Shown here: positions 39,889 to 50,250 of the stretch, piece by piece
Layout of the letters: the number at the start of each line of letters is the position of its first letter
Numbering within the stretch: the stretch's first letter is position 1
NCBI GenBank assembly: GCA_030789695.1
Contig: CM061142.1
Coordinates: forward strand, 567,601,281 to 567,665,280
Direction of reading: 5' to 3'
DNA: 64,000 bases
Origin: Scilla litardierei
Lineage: Eukaryota; Streptophyta; Magnoliopsida; Asparagales; Asparagaceae
The notes under the pieces: model-generated
Databases searched by the model: none
What the model was told of the DNA's origin: nothing
The model's input: the letters and a program-made list of their open reading frames with translations, nothing else
Made by a program: the position numbers and the translations under genes

Positions 39889-42360
39889 ATGCGCATGAGT
39901 TCAAGAAGTCTCGACGACTTGATCCCCGTCGATCCAGAGATAAACGCCACCCTTAGGCGTTTGGCCGTCGAGAAGCGAAGAAGAGAGGATCCTGAAGCCA
40001 TGGGGGAGAACACCCCGCCTCACAAATCTCTGCTGGAATACTCGATGCCATCTGTCGAGTCCTCCTCCGCCATCCGTCCTCTAGTTATTACGGCTCAAAG
40101 CTTCGAGCTTAAGCCATATTTGGTGACGTGGATCCAGCAGGATCAGTTTTCGGGTGCACCCATGGAGAGCCCGATCGAGCATCTAGACTCCTTCTTGGAG
40201 AAATGTGACACCTTCCGGATTAACGGTGTCACAACTAAGGCGATCCGACTAAAGCTGTTCCCCTTCTCCTTGAGAGATAAAGCCAAGCTGTGGCTTAGGG
40301 GGAAGGACCCGAACACATTTAACACCTGGGAGAAGCTCTCAAATGCTTTCTTGACAAAGTTCTTTCCCCGGGAAAGACCATGAAGCTGAGGAGCGAGATC
40401 TCCTCCTTCTCCCAGGCCAGCCACGAGTCCTTGCATGAGGCTTGGACAAGATACAAGGAGCTACAGAGAAGATGTCCCCACCATGAGCTTCCCAAATGGC
40501 AGATCATAAATCTGTTTTATAATGGGTTGAGGGACGATTTAAAATCTTCCATGGACGCCGCGGCTGGGGGGGTCCTTCATGTCGAGAAGCGAAGAAGATG
40601 CCGGGCAAATTTTGGAAAATATGGCATCCAACAATGAACGATGGTGTGATGAGAGAGCCACACCAAGGTCTGGGGGCATCCATAGAGTGGAAGACGTCGA
40701 CAAATTGTCAAGCAAGTTTGACTTGTTGTCAACCCAGATCTCCGCATTGATGGTAGCTGCCGGTGGCGCCGGTTCACAACAGATTGCTGCAGTAGAATCC
40801 GAAGTTTTTGGAGAGTTCGACGGTGGTGACATCTCACCACTGTTGGATCAGGCGAGCGCATTGTTCTACAATCCTACGGGGAATGCGCCATTTCCATCAC
40901 GAACCAACTCAAACCCGGCCTACTCTCCCAACAACTGGAATCATCCGAACCTCAGTTACCGGGCACCTTACCAACAACCGGCTCAGCAACAACAGCAGAT
41001 ACATCAGCCGGCTAGGCCCCAGCAGCAGTTTCAGCAGCAGCAATTTCATCAGCAACAACCACCACAGCAGTATCAACAATATGCTCCTAGGAATCAGCAG
41101 CCCACCCAGCAGCAATACGGCCAGCAGAAGGTCATTTCTCCGGTTGAGTCCCTCTTGACTCAATACATAGCCAACCAGGAGAAGATCAATCTGAAGCTGG
41201 AGATGGGACAAAGAGTCCTCACTGATCAGGTAACCCAGCTGGGGTTGCAAATGGCGAGCCTTCAGAGACCGCAGAATCTCCTACCGCCACAGCCTGAGGT
41301 GAACCCAAGGGGGGTAAATCGGACCTTGGCACTCACACATGAACATGAAAACGAGTCTGCCATCGTTTTGAGAAGCGGGACACAAATTCCTACTAGAGCG
41401 CCACCCAGCCAACCGAAAGCACCACTGGCCGTTGAGCGGCCAATTGAGAAAGATAATGACGACGGTGCCCCGTCGCAAAAAATTGTGGCTCCGGAGAGAC
41501 CCCCCGAAGAAGAGAAGAAGAAAGAAGAAGGGAATTTGAGGGTATTCAAGCCCGTTGTGCCCTTTCCGCAACGTTTGGCCCAAGCAAAAATCGACGAGAA
41601 GTATGGCAAATTTTTTGCCATTGTCAAAGATTTGAGCCTTCAAATCCCCTTCCTAGAAGCTATTGAAACGATCCCCTCCTATGCAAAATTCTTGAAAAAC
41701 TTGGTGACACAGGGATCTAGAAAAGAGAAGGTCGTGTTAACGGCGGAGTGCAGCGCACTCATTCAGCGTGCAAATCCGCCCAAGCTCAAGGACCCCGGAA
41801 GTTTCTCCATCCCTTGCTCTATTGGGGAAGTGCAAATCCAGAGGGCGCTCATTGATCTTGGTGCGAGCGTCAGCTTAATGCCCCTATCATTGTACAAGAG
41901 AATAGGGATGGGAGACTTAGAGCCCACCGGCATGACATTACAACTTGCTGACCGTTCGGTCAAGTATCCGGTGGGAGTAGTAGACGACCTCCCCGTGGAT
42001 GTGAAAGGAGTGCATGTACCGGTTGATTTTGTGGTGATGGACATGCCGGAAGACAAGCATACCCCAATTATTCTTGGACGACCCTTTATGGCAACCGCCG
42101 GAGTGCTAATAGACGTAAAGAACGGGAAGCTTTCCCTCAATGTGGGCCAAGAAAGAGTCGAATTTGACTTAGGCTTGTCGATGAAGCATCCAAATCCCCC
42201 AGATGATCCTATTATCAATATGCTGGAGAATGAAGAAGATAGAGCTGTTGAAACAAGTGCCTGGGAAGTGCTCTTGAGAAATCCCCCCGATAGCTTGGGG
42301 GACCTTGGAGAGCAAGTTGGCTCCCCAAAGAATGAAGTTGTTAGTGAGGCGGTCGCGTGA
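39889..42360 (+). pseudogene. Athila gag-protease with two frameshifts
   Basis: Starts at the ATG at 39889 (MRMSSRSLDDLIPVD). The capsid domain follows (SFELKPYLVTWIQQDQFSG, later LPFSLRDKAKLWL-like). One base appears missing near 40373, and a second small indel near 40595 returns to the frame 40579-42360. After a glutamine-rich stretch (about 40980-41130) and a long linker lies the protease: ALIDLGASVSLMP, then IILGRPFMATAG. DLGAS is normal for Athila. No CCHC knuckle is found where Athila gag usually has one; the expected Cys/His positions near 40790-40850 read as other residues. The frame ends with TGA where RT should begin. Confidence 0.8.
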
Positions 42361-42363
42361 CAT

Positions 42364-42621
42364 GTGATCCCTCCCGGATTCCCTAAGTCTCCTCCCACGA
42401 TGAGAAAGGGGAAAGAACCCATGGACCTCACCGGTGATGAGGTCCGGATCCTGAAAAAGATGGCGGTAGACGCCAATTTGAAGAAGAAGCCCCCGGATCC
42501 TGTAGACAAAGGGAGGGTAGTCGAGCAAATCTTTTTACAGCCGCCGACTACACCCATAGCCACAACCTCTGAAGCTGAAGAGATGTCGGATTTTGGGCAT
42601 CACCCGTATCGCCCACCATGA
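42364..42621 (+). pseudogene. Remnant of the polyprotein tail
   Basis: 86 codons, lysine- and proline-rich, with no known domain (KGKEPMDLTGDEVRILKKM). It lies between the protease stop and the post-pol stem-loop, where the tail of integrase should be. It may be the linker left after the internal deletion, or an unrelated filler. Low confidence in any protein role. Confidence 0.4.
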
Positions 42622-42667
42622 ACATCATCAACGGGCGTCGAGCTAACGACGTTAAACAAAAGCGCTT

Positions 42668-42685
42668 CATGGGAGACAACCCATG
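42668..42685 (+). other. Conserved post-pol stem-loop (Athila B)
   Basis: CATGGG, loop AGACAA, CCCATG: 6 perfect pairs, preceded by GCGCTT as in Athila A. The stem differs from A at three pairs with complementarity kept. Confidence 0.7.
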
Positions 42686-42821
42686 TTCTAAACTTTTGCT
42701 TCGCTTTTTAGGACTTTTTCTTAACTTTATTTTATCTATTTTTCTAAAATAAATCCTGCCGGAAGAACTCCCGTCGTGAAACTTAGGCGATTTTTTGGGT
42801 TTTTGCAGAAAACAAGGCCTC

Positions 42822-43164
42822 AATCGATCGGGTGAGTTCTCACCCGATCGGTTGGGATGTATCAGCTTACGGCCGTATCTGTCACCAAATGAACCGAGAG
42901 GAAGAAGAGACCAGGCGAACAGACCGGGTGACCTGGGGAAACTCTCGGGAAAATTTCAGTATTCATCAACCGACCGGGTGGCAAAATGCGAGACCGGTTG
43001 AGGGACCGGGTGAAAAAACTCTGAGTTCTCGAGAAAATGTGTGGAGCGGCGAACCGATCGGTTGAGTTCTCAACCGATCAGGTCGCCTGTAGCATTTCTT
43101 CAGCATCAAATTTTCGACCTAATGTCAACCGATCGGGTGAAAACTCACCCGACCGGTTCGACTT
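42822..43164. repeat. Internal palindrome array of Athila B
   Basis: CGATCGGGTGAG / CTCACCCGATCGGTTG and related copies, eight or so, matching the array of this family's own LTR (38326-38725) and not the array of Athila A. It ends just before a TATA box. Confidence 0.85.
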
Positions 43165-43170
43165 AAAACC

Positions 43171-43178
43171 TATAAATA
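43171..43178 (+). promoter_or_regulatory. TATA box of the putative internal promoter (Athila B)
   Basis: TATAAATA, identical to the LTR TATA box and placed after the internal palindromes. The next ORF starts 426 bp downstream. Confidence 0.6.
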
Positions 43179-43603
43179 CCCCCGACCCACCCGCTCACAA
43201 ACCCTCGCCCGATCTCGCCGTTTCTCCGACGTTTCGCCTCCTCCTCTTGCGCCTGACCTCGTTCTTCCCCAAAATCACCCCCAATCGACCCCCCCCATCT
43301 CCCCAACCATCCCACCATCGATTTCCCTCCATTCTCCTCGATTCCACTCGTACACAAAACCCTAACTTTCCCCCGGTCTCCCAAAATTTCGAAATTTGCT
43401 GAAGATATTGCGGCGGCTTCACAACGTGCTCCTATTGAGTAGCATCAGGGCGTCTACGAGCGAAGATCTTCATCTCATTTGGGTAAACTCGCTCCTTAGC
43501 TCAATTTTAATTTTGCCCCAAATATTCCATTTGCTCGTTGGTCGTGTTTGTGCTCATTCATTGTGTTTTGCATACTCACGCACACACACACGACTCCCGC
43601 ACA

Positions 43604-44005
43604 ATGCCTCCCCGCCGTGCTAAGCCCTCCGACGCCAGCTCTTCCAACCCTAGGCCCACCCGTCGTACTCGTCGCACGCAACCCCCCGCTCCACCCACCA
43701 CCTCCAATCCATCTACCACCCCACGCACCGCTCCCCCGCCTTACGTTGACGATCCCGAATACGGGATGCAATTCCAAGACGACGACATGGCCGACCGATT
43801 CACGGCCATGATCCTCATAGCTGGACAGAGCGGTCGTGTAACCCAGGAGTCCGTCGACCGAGACCTCCCCTTCCTTCAAAGTTTCATCCGCCACATCCGT
43901 GAAGACCCACCCGATGCCTCCGAGCTCAGCATCCCACCTCCCATGACTTCTGGTCCCCAGCACAGGCCCCCATCACCACCCCCAGAGGGTGGTGCCCCCG
44001 CTTGA
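43604..44005 (+). CDS. Short ORF in the env position of Athila B
   Basis: 133 codons beginning MPPRRAKPSDAS, which parallels MPPRTRPRTRRPS at the start of the long ORF of Athila A. Residues 1-45 are basic and proline/threonine-rich, 46-95 contain an acidic patch (YVDDPEYGMQFQDDD) and a short helical region (VTQESVDRDLPFLQSFI), and the end is proline-rich (PPSPPPEGGAPA) like the proline tail in A. The large central domain and coiled coil of the A protein are absent, so this looks like a deletion derivative that keeps both ends in frame. An upstream ATG at 43538 is possible. Function unknown; the frame is intact and has its own promoter-like module. Confidence 0.6.
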   Translation: MPPRRAKPSDASSSNPRPTRRTRRTQPPAPPTTSNPSTTPRTAPPPYVDDPEYGMQFQDDDMADRFTAMILIAGQSGRVTQESVDRDLPFLQSFIRHIREDPPDASELSIPPPMTSGPQHRPPSPPPEGGAPA

Positions 44006-45805
44006 TTTTTCTCATCCCACTTTTGTTCCCCCCTATGTTCGTGCCCATCTGTCTTTGCGGGGCCCTGCTTTGTCTCTGCCAGGGGGAGGACCCATTCACA
44101 TGTCGCATCACTTCCTTTTTATTTCTATTTCTTTTCACTTTGTTTGTTCTTGACATCCCCCTCGCATATTTCTGCACTTTACGTTCATATTTCATTGCTA
44201 GCATTGTCATGTCTAGCTTGGGGGAAGTCTGTTTTGCTGTGTTGTCGTGTTTTATTTTCCTTTGCGTGTGCATGCCCGTTTTACCCTTTGTTGTATCGTG
44301 CCGTGTGCTTTGCTCGTGTCGTGTCGTGTGCTTTGCTCGTGTCGTGTCATGTCATATAATTTGTTCATTTTCTTTCTTTCTTTTTCTATTTTTGTGTCGT
44401 GTGGTTTATTTTCGTGATTTCGTTTTTTCTTTATTTTCAGTTTCGTATCAGTGTTTTTCATTTCTTTTTGTGTCGGTGCGTATTCCCCCCCATTTTCATT
44501 GCCCTCCCGTACTCACTATTATTGCATTGAGGGCAATGCAAGCTTCAGCTTGGGGGAGTCGCACTTTGTGCGTCGTTTGAGTCTTTCTCTTTCGTTTTTA
44601 GGTCGTTTTCATCGTGTTTTTATTTTTTCTTTTCTTCTTTTTATCTCTTTCTCCTAGAGATGAACCCTATGATGAATTGCCACAAAATCACACGCACCTA
44701 GCATGGCATCGATAATCACACTCACTAACCCTAGGATATCGAGTCCCCTGCATTTTCACACATCGTGTGTCCACTTAGCTTTTTTGTGAGTCGTGTGTCG
44801 TGCCTAGCCGTGTGGTGTGCTTCTACTTTGTGATTCACGTTATATACCTGTCCAGGAATGACCCCTAGATTATCATGTTTCGATATGAATATGCGGTACT
44901 TATTTCTACTTTCTGCTTCTTCTGCATGCTATATATATATTGTACGCTTCATTTCGCATGTGTCGGGATTCCACAACTAAGGACTAGGATAACCCCATCT
45001 AGCCCATGCTCTAATTAGCGAGAATAGTTTCCTTTGCCCAAGTGTTTAGATTCCGATTTCTTTTTTGTTTTACTTGGTGCAAACCCCCTCGTCGTGTACC
45101 GTTCTCCCACTTGGGAGAGTACAAATGTATATACCCCAATATCCAAAAATCCAAAAAAGGGAGAAAAGAAAAGAAAAACCCAAAAAGAAAGAAGTGAATA
45201 AAAAAAATTGTATAGCCAAAAATCCAAAAAAAAAATACAAATACCCAAAACCCAAAAAAATTCCCGTGTGAATATTTTTTTCATACTTGCCGTGAATAAA
45301 GGGAAGGCGAGAATTTGCACCGAGTGATCTACTCCACATCATCTCAACCCCCATCGTTTTCGAAAACACTTGGCTTAGGAACTTTTTAGCTATTATCTAG
45401 GCTATAGTGGTGTGATTTCCTTAACCCTAGTTGTGGAGCCCCCGACGCATGATATGTTTCGATTCCCTCTATTCTCATGCATGCTTGAACTATAAATTCA
45501 CCGCTTTATTCAATTCGAATCGATATTTGGGTCTTTTCTTGGATTTATGTATATCGAGCTTTATTGCACATCGTAGATAGTGACACCGACTGCTGGCGCA
45601 CTACCACACTCACTCGCGCTTCACCGCGTGGGCCCACGGCACTTGTTTGGACTCGTATTCCTGGGTTTAGTGATGTGATTTGGCGTTTGCTTGCTTGGTG
45701 TGTCGATTTTGATTTTGTTGGCCCTGACGGGCGATCTAGGATATAGAGTTTTCTTTTTCTCTCTTTCTCTCTATTTTTCCTCCCCGAGCTCCTACTCTCA
45801 CTCAT
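44006..45805 (+). other. 3' UTR of Athila B
   Basis: No coding. Polypurine-like AGCTTGGGGGAA (44215) and AGCTTGGGGGAG (44547), a C- and T-rich stretch with repeated TCGTGTCGTG near 44310-44350, and an AAAGAAAA-rich stretch near 45150-45260. Confidence 0.7.
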
Positions 45806-45825
45806 CTTCCTCGAGGACGAGGAAG
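45806..45825 (+). other. Stem-loop before the polypurine tract (Athila B)
   Basis: CTTCCTCG, loop AGGA, CGAGGAAG: a perfect 8-bp stem. Confidence 0.7.
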
Positions 45826-45830
45826 AGTTC

Positions 45831-45844
45831 AGCTTGGGGGATTT
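45831..45844 (+). other. Polypurine tract of Athila B
   Basis: AGCTTGGGGGATTT directly before the TGACGTGC of the 3' LTR. Confidence 0.8.
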
Positions 45845-47383
45845 TGACGTGCATTTATATTTCATATATTTATGCACGTTTTCTTCCGTGTTTTTCCGTA
45901 TTTTACCGTCGTCTTTTATTCGTTTTCTCGTGTTTTCTTGTGTTTTCTTGTTTTCTTTCTCTTTTCCGTATTTTCCGTGTTTTGCAGGAGTTTGCTGGCA
46001 TTTGGGGTGTAAAACGATGATATCATGTGTGTAGGAATATGATGCCCTCGAGGCCATTTATTCCTGTGTGAATAGCACAAACATCTTGTTCGAAATAACA
46101 GTAAGCTGTTTGGTAATAATTTATCTAAGTCATATTCAACATTAGATATCAACTTAGGTAAAGTCCTGAGACTTTATGCAAGGTCAAACGGGTATCGAGA
46201 TGAGTATCTCGATCATGGAGAAACGTTTGACCGTCTGTAGCATAAGTCTAAAATGGTTCGTGGTCGTAGATGTTTCGAGACAAGGATATCGAAACATCGG
46301 ATAGACCATTGTGTCTTAGTCTTCACCGTTTAGCGGTGGCGATGATCTCATGATCGCTTGACTTGGCGAAGTCGAAGACGAGACACAGGTGCTCATTAGA
46401 ATGAGTTCACTGAACGATCCACTAGAGTTATCATATGGTTATATTGACCAATCTGTCAGTGATAACTCTGAGTGATGATAGGATAGTTGGTCTTTTGACT
46501 TGAGGTCATTTTGACAAACCTGTGCGTGAACGGTGCCACTTATATCAACTGACCTAGCTTCGAGGCAAGGCATGTCGAAAGGTCTTTTGATTGGGTGTCA
46601 CTTGAAACGTACGAGGCGAGTAATGACCAAGAGAGGATTCGTCTCTCCCGGTCAATGGGAGTTAGTGTCGTAGAGTTAGTTCGGTCTTTAGTAAAAACTC
46701 TGCGCAGAGTATGTTGGAAGAAGTCCAACATTAGTTGACTAAAGATCGATAGAAACTAACCGGAGTCAAGTTATTGGGGTTGACAGTTTAACCGTACCCC
46801 AGACTTGATCTGCACGACACAGTTTAGACGAAAAGACTATAACTACGGAATTCATCACGGAAACAGTCAGGGTGGTCCCGACAATACTCATGTCAATGAG
46901 TTAACCACATAATGATGATTCCTGAAGCAGGGACGGCAACCACTGCTCGTGGTCACTGCCGTATAGGGCTTCGAGCCCAACCTGTTGTAAGGGTCAGGCT
47001 GTAGGGTCTCACACAGAGTGCAACGCTTCGTCTAGTAATAGGTAGAAATTAGTTAGGGAGAATATTTTGCATTTTTGATGCATGGGATGAAATAATTGCA
47101 TTTGATGCAATATGATAATTTAAGCTTAGATAGGGACTATTTTGCATTTGATGCAAAAGCGATTAAATGTGTATTAAATTGTTTAATACAATATTTAATA
47201 ATATAAACGCAAGGAAAAGTTCACAGGTAAGACGGGAATGTCCCGGTCTAGACCCAGGTTCGAACGGCGTCCAAATCGGACGCCAAACATAATAGTTATG
47301 GCCAAAACAGTGTAAACCCCAAAGCCCATCAGCCCAAAGGGGCTGATTAAATAAACCCAGGCCCAAGAAAAAGAGGGGGGCCC

Positions 47384-47535
47384 GCTGACGCATGCGTCAG
47401 CCTGCTGACGCAGGCTGACGCCCGCGTCAGCGGGCCCGCCCGCTGACGCGGGCGCCCGCCAGGCGCGGGCGCCCGCGCCAGCTGGGCGCTTGCGCCGCAC
47501 GCGCCTCGGGGCGCGTGCGCTGCACGCGCCTGGCT
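47384..47535. repeat. GC-rich palindrome cluster in copia D
   Basis: Overlapping inverted repeats: CTGACGCATGCGTCAG, CTGACGC/GCGTCAG with other spacers, GGGCGCCC, GCGCGGGCGCCCGCGC, CACGCGCC / GGCGCGTG. Extremely GC-rich against its flanks; a strong secondary structure is expected. About 360 bp upstream of the TATA box. Confidence 0.8.
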
Positions 47536-47894
47536 CGGTCTGCGCACGTAGGTCAAGTCATTGGGGCCCACTGGTGGGCCCCACACGCCTAGGGTTGCGA
47601 ACCCTAGGCAGAATTCCTTGACGGCTGCAGTTTTGTGTTTTGGGTGGCTTTGGGCTGATCTTTGGACGATCAATTGGAGGGTCAAACGAACTCCGATTGA
47701 CGAACGGTTTTTTCCTATGCGTTCACCGTTGAACGCTCGTCGTATTAATAGGTTGTATCAATCCTGAAGCTCAACGGTGAGTGAGTTAAAATTCACGGAA
47801 GTTTGCACTTTGTGAAGTGCAAACTAACTTGATTTTAATTAACTCATTGTTTAGTCCCACATCGGATTTTGAGAAAAGGGGAGAGTCCGCCGCC

Positions 47895-47904
47895 TATATA
47901 AATA
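47895..47904 (+). promoter_or_regulatory. TATA box in copia D
   Basis: TATATAAATA, preceded by CCCACATCGG about 40 bp upstream. Confidence 0.65.
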
Positions 47905-49971
47905 GGGGTCTCCCCCCTTTCTCAAAACTCGTCCCAAGCTCTAGATCTGAGCGGCTCTCGTAAATGTTGGAGCACGCTCGGATCTAAGCTTAAATTAATA
48001 ATTTCTCTTCTCCCTAAATTTCTGCCTTACTACTGCGGGCTCTAGCAAAGCCACAAAGGAGTTCGGATTCTGAATCTGAAATCTTGGCGGAGGTTTCACT
48101 CGCGTGAAACTTTCTTCGGCCCGTGGTTGGCTCGGCGGCACGGGGATTGATCGCCTCGGGATGCGGAGCGGTTCGAGGAGCGGTTTGGGGAGCGGTTCAA
48201 GGAGCGGCTCGGCGTGGGACGGGAGCAGCTCGGAAGACGGTGCGAAACATCTCGCCTGCTCCAGGGCTGAGATTCCGGGTATGTGGTTAAAGTATTTTAT
48301 TAGCATTAGTTTAGTTTAATCGCAGTAGGCTAGATCCTTCTTGGGATGGTCAGATCCATCCCAAGTCGGCAAAGATCTTGGCATAGGGTCTTGGACCTTA
48401 GGGCTAAGTTAAAAATGTTTTAACTGCATGTTAATTAGTTAACATAGTTTTTCTTCCGCTGCTTTTGTTTTTCCTGTCTATGTTCCGTCCGACTTAGGAC
48501 GGGACTAGAGTTTTTGTGCCCTAAGGGACCGCCAATTCCCAACAATGTGTCCCCGGAGCAACGGGAGGAGTCACGCGTGATCCAGGGGGTCAAACGACGA
48601 AGATTGCATCTTTCAGCCCCTCACCCGGTCGGTTGGTCATCTCCAACCGATCGGGTGATGCACGCGTGCACCACCCGGACGCAGCTTGGAGCTCACGAGA
48701 AGTCACCCGGTCGGTTCAGCGACCGGGTCAGAAGCTCAAAGTCTCTGGAAATTCGAAGCTGATTTCCAACCGATCGGGTGACCTTCACCCGATCGGTTCA
48801 CCTGTAGCCGAATTTCAACAGCCAAGACTCGAAGTTCCAACCGGTCTCCTCACCCGGTCCGCACCAAGATCCAACCGGTCGGCACCAAGATCCAACCGAC
48901 CGCACCAAGTATCAACCGACCGGTTCATACTGACCAGGTGAAACCCCCGCATTGCACTGTGATTTTGTGAAGCGGCTCACCCGACCGGTTGACTTGTCAA
49001 CCGATCGGGTGATGTCGTTTTCTATAAATAGAACCCTAGGTTTCCCAGATTCGGGAGTTGGTTATTTTTTACTGTTTTCTTCATTTTGTGACGGCTGTAA
49101 TTTCCTAGTTTTTGTAAGTTTTCGGATCTTTGTAAAACTTTAGTATTATCTTAATTGCTTTACTACATTTGCATTCCTATTGTCTGATTATGATTTTGAC
49201 GGTTCATTTTCATTTAGATCGCTTTTTAATGAATATTTGTGAGTAGTTCCCTAATCCGGGGTTTTGGCGGAAATCCCTTCGGGGGCTCTTCCCGATGCGT
49301 CCATAGGGTTAGGAAATCGATAGGGATTAGGAATCTAACAGTTACGCGGGGTGTTTTATTGTCATCGGCGGGAAAAAGACCGCCATTGACCGTCGGGCCA
49401 AGGGGGAATAAACTTGGCGGTTGACTCCCTAGCCATAGCTCACGCCTTTAGCGTAGACGCCGAATCCTAGCGCGCGGGAGCGGCAGGACGAGACGTTGGG
49501 AGTTATCGTTGCGAGCTTAGTGCTCCCGGAGTCGATCAGTGTTAATGGACACGGGAGTGCCCACTGATCGAACCCGGGAAGTCCGGCGTATCATCCTGGG
49601 CACCGACCGGAATATCGGGCCCATGGGATGCCGGTACCACTTTTAGAGGCAACATCTCACCATTAGACCCTAATTCTGATCGCCATCCTACCCGTAGGCC
49701 GTATCGGCGAGAGTCGCTCGTTGGGGTGGAAACCAAAGTCCCGGGTTTTATTTTCATATTGTTTATACCTCGCTTTCCTTTACCGTGACAACCCATCATT
49801 CGATCTGGGCTAGCTCACCCACGGGGTGATTTTGGTCCTCTTTGACACAAGCACATCCTCGCCTCCCTGTGTTCGACCCCCAAGCCACACTACAACACCA
49901 TGCGCTTGCGGTTACAAATATTTAGATTTCCGCGCCCCCGTTCGCGCCGAGTCGGGGCGCCGGTCATTGCA

Positions 49972-50250
49972 TTAGTCGGATTCCAGTGAGTCAGGATTTG
50001 ACTAAGTAGAATCCTAATCAGGGTACTTCTATTGTTTACTTTTGCATTTTCTGGGTTGTTGTCTCAAGTATTTCTTTTTCGCACACTTAGTTGCATTTGT
50101 GATTTTAATTAGGTGCAAGTTCCTTTTTATTTCATAAAATACTATTCGCCACCCATCTAGTGTTTCCCCCCATAGTTTCAGGTCATACAGATATCTGAGT
50201 GTCAGAGTACCTGAGTGCTTAGTCGTTAAAGCCAAATTTGGTGATAACAG
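49972..50250 (+). repeat. copia C LTR, segment 3 of 3
   Basis: Continues from 38082 and carries the U5 phrase ATACTATTCGCCACCC seen at the end of the copia A LTR. It ends near GTGATAACA. Segments 1-3 sum to about 1612 bp, a normal LTR size. No internal region is visible on either side, so it may be a solo LTR. Confidence 0.6.

Larger units (their letters stand above)
46030..48544 (+). repeat. copia D solo LTR, 2515 bp
   Basis: TGTAGGAATATG to AATTCCCAACA, flanked by ATGTG (46025-46029 and 48545-48549). The empty site is seen in the 5' LTR of Athila B near 38257. No primer site, polypurine tract or coding is found inside, so it reads as a solo LTR. Contents: inverted repeats in the first 250 bp, a GC-rich palindrome cluster (47384-47535), TATA box (47895) and a short GGAGCGGTT tandem repeat (48172-48212). 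The orientation is inferred from the TATA box. Confidence 0.8.
38083..49966 (+). mobile_element. Athila B: non-autonomous Athila element with a nested solo LTR
   Basis: Target duplication TTGCA on both sides (38078-38082, 49967-49971). 5' LTR 38083-39676, primer site, broken gag-protease, post-pol stem-loop, palindrome/TATA module, short ORF, UTR, polypurine tract, 3' LTR 45845-49966 split by copia D. RT, RNase H and integrase are absent between 42361 and 42640. The distal 1.4 kb of the two LTRs differs at about 25 positions by eye (near 1.8%). Confidence 0.92.
45845..49966 (+). repeat. 3' LTR of Athila B, split by copia D
   Basis: 45845-46029 and 48550-49966 together with the target equal 1602 bp and match the 5' LTR base for base apart from scattered substitutions. 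Palindromes, TATA box (49023) and stem-loop (49532-49571) are kept. Confidence 0.92.

Noticed and set aside
40360..40610. Programmed frameshifting in Athila B gag
   Set aside because: No slippery heptamer with a following structure is evident, the two shifts lie in the middle of gag where no product boundary is expected, and simple indels explain both.
41870..41890. Apparent loss of the protease D(T/S)G motif in Athila B (reads DLGAS)
   Set aside because: DLGAS is the usual form in Athila proteases, so it is not evidence of a dead enzyme.
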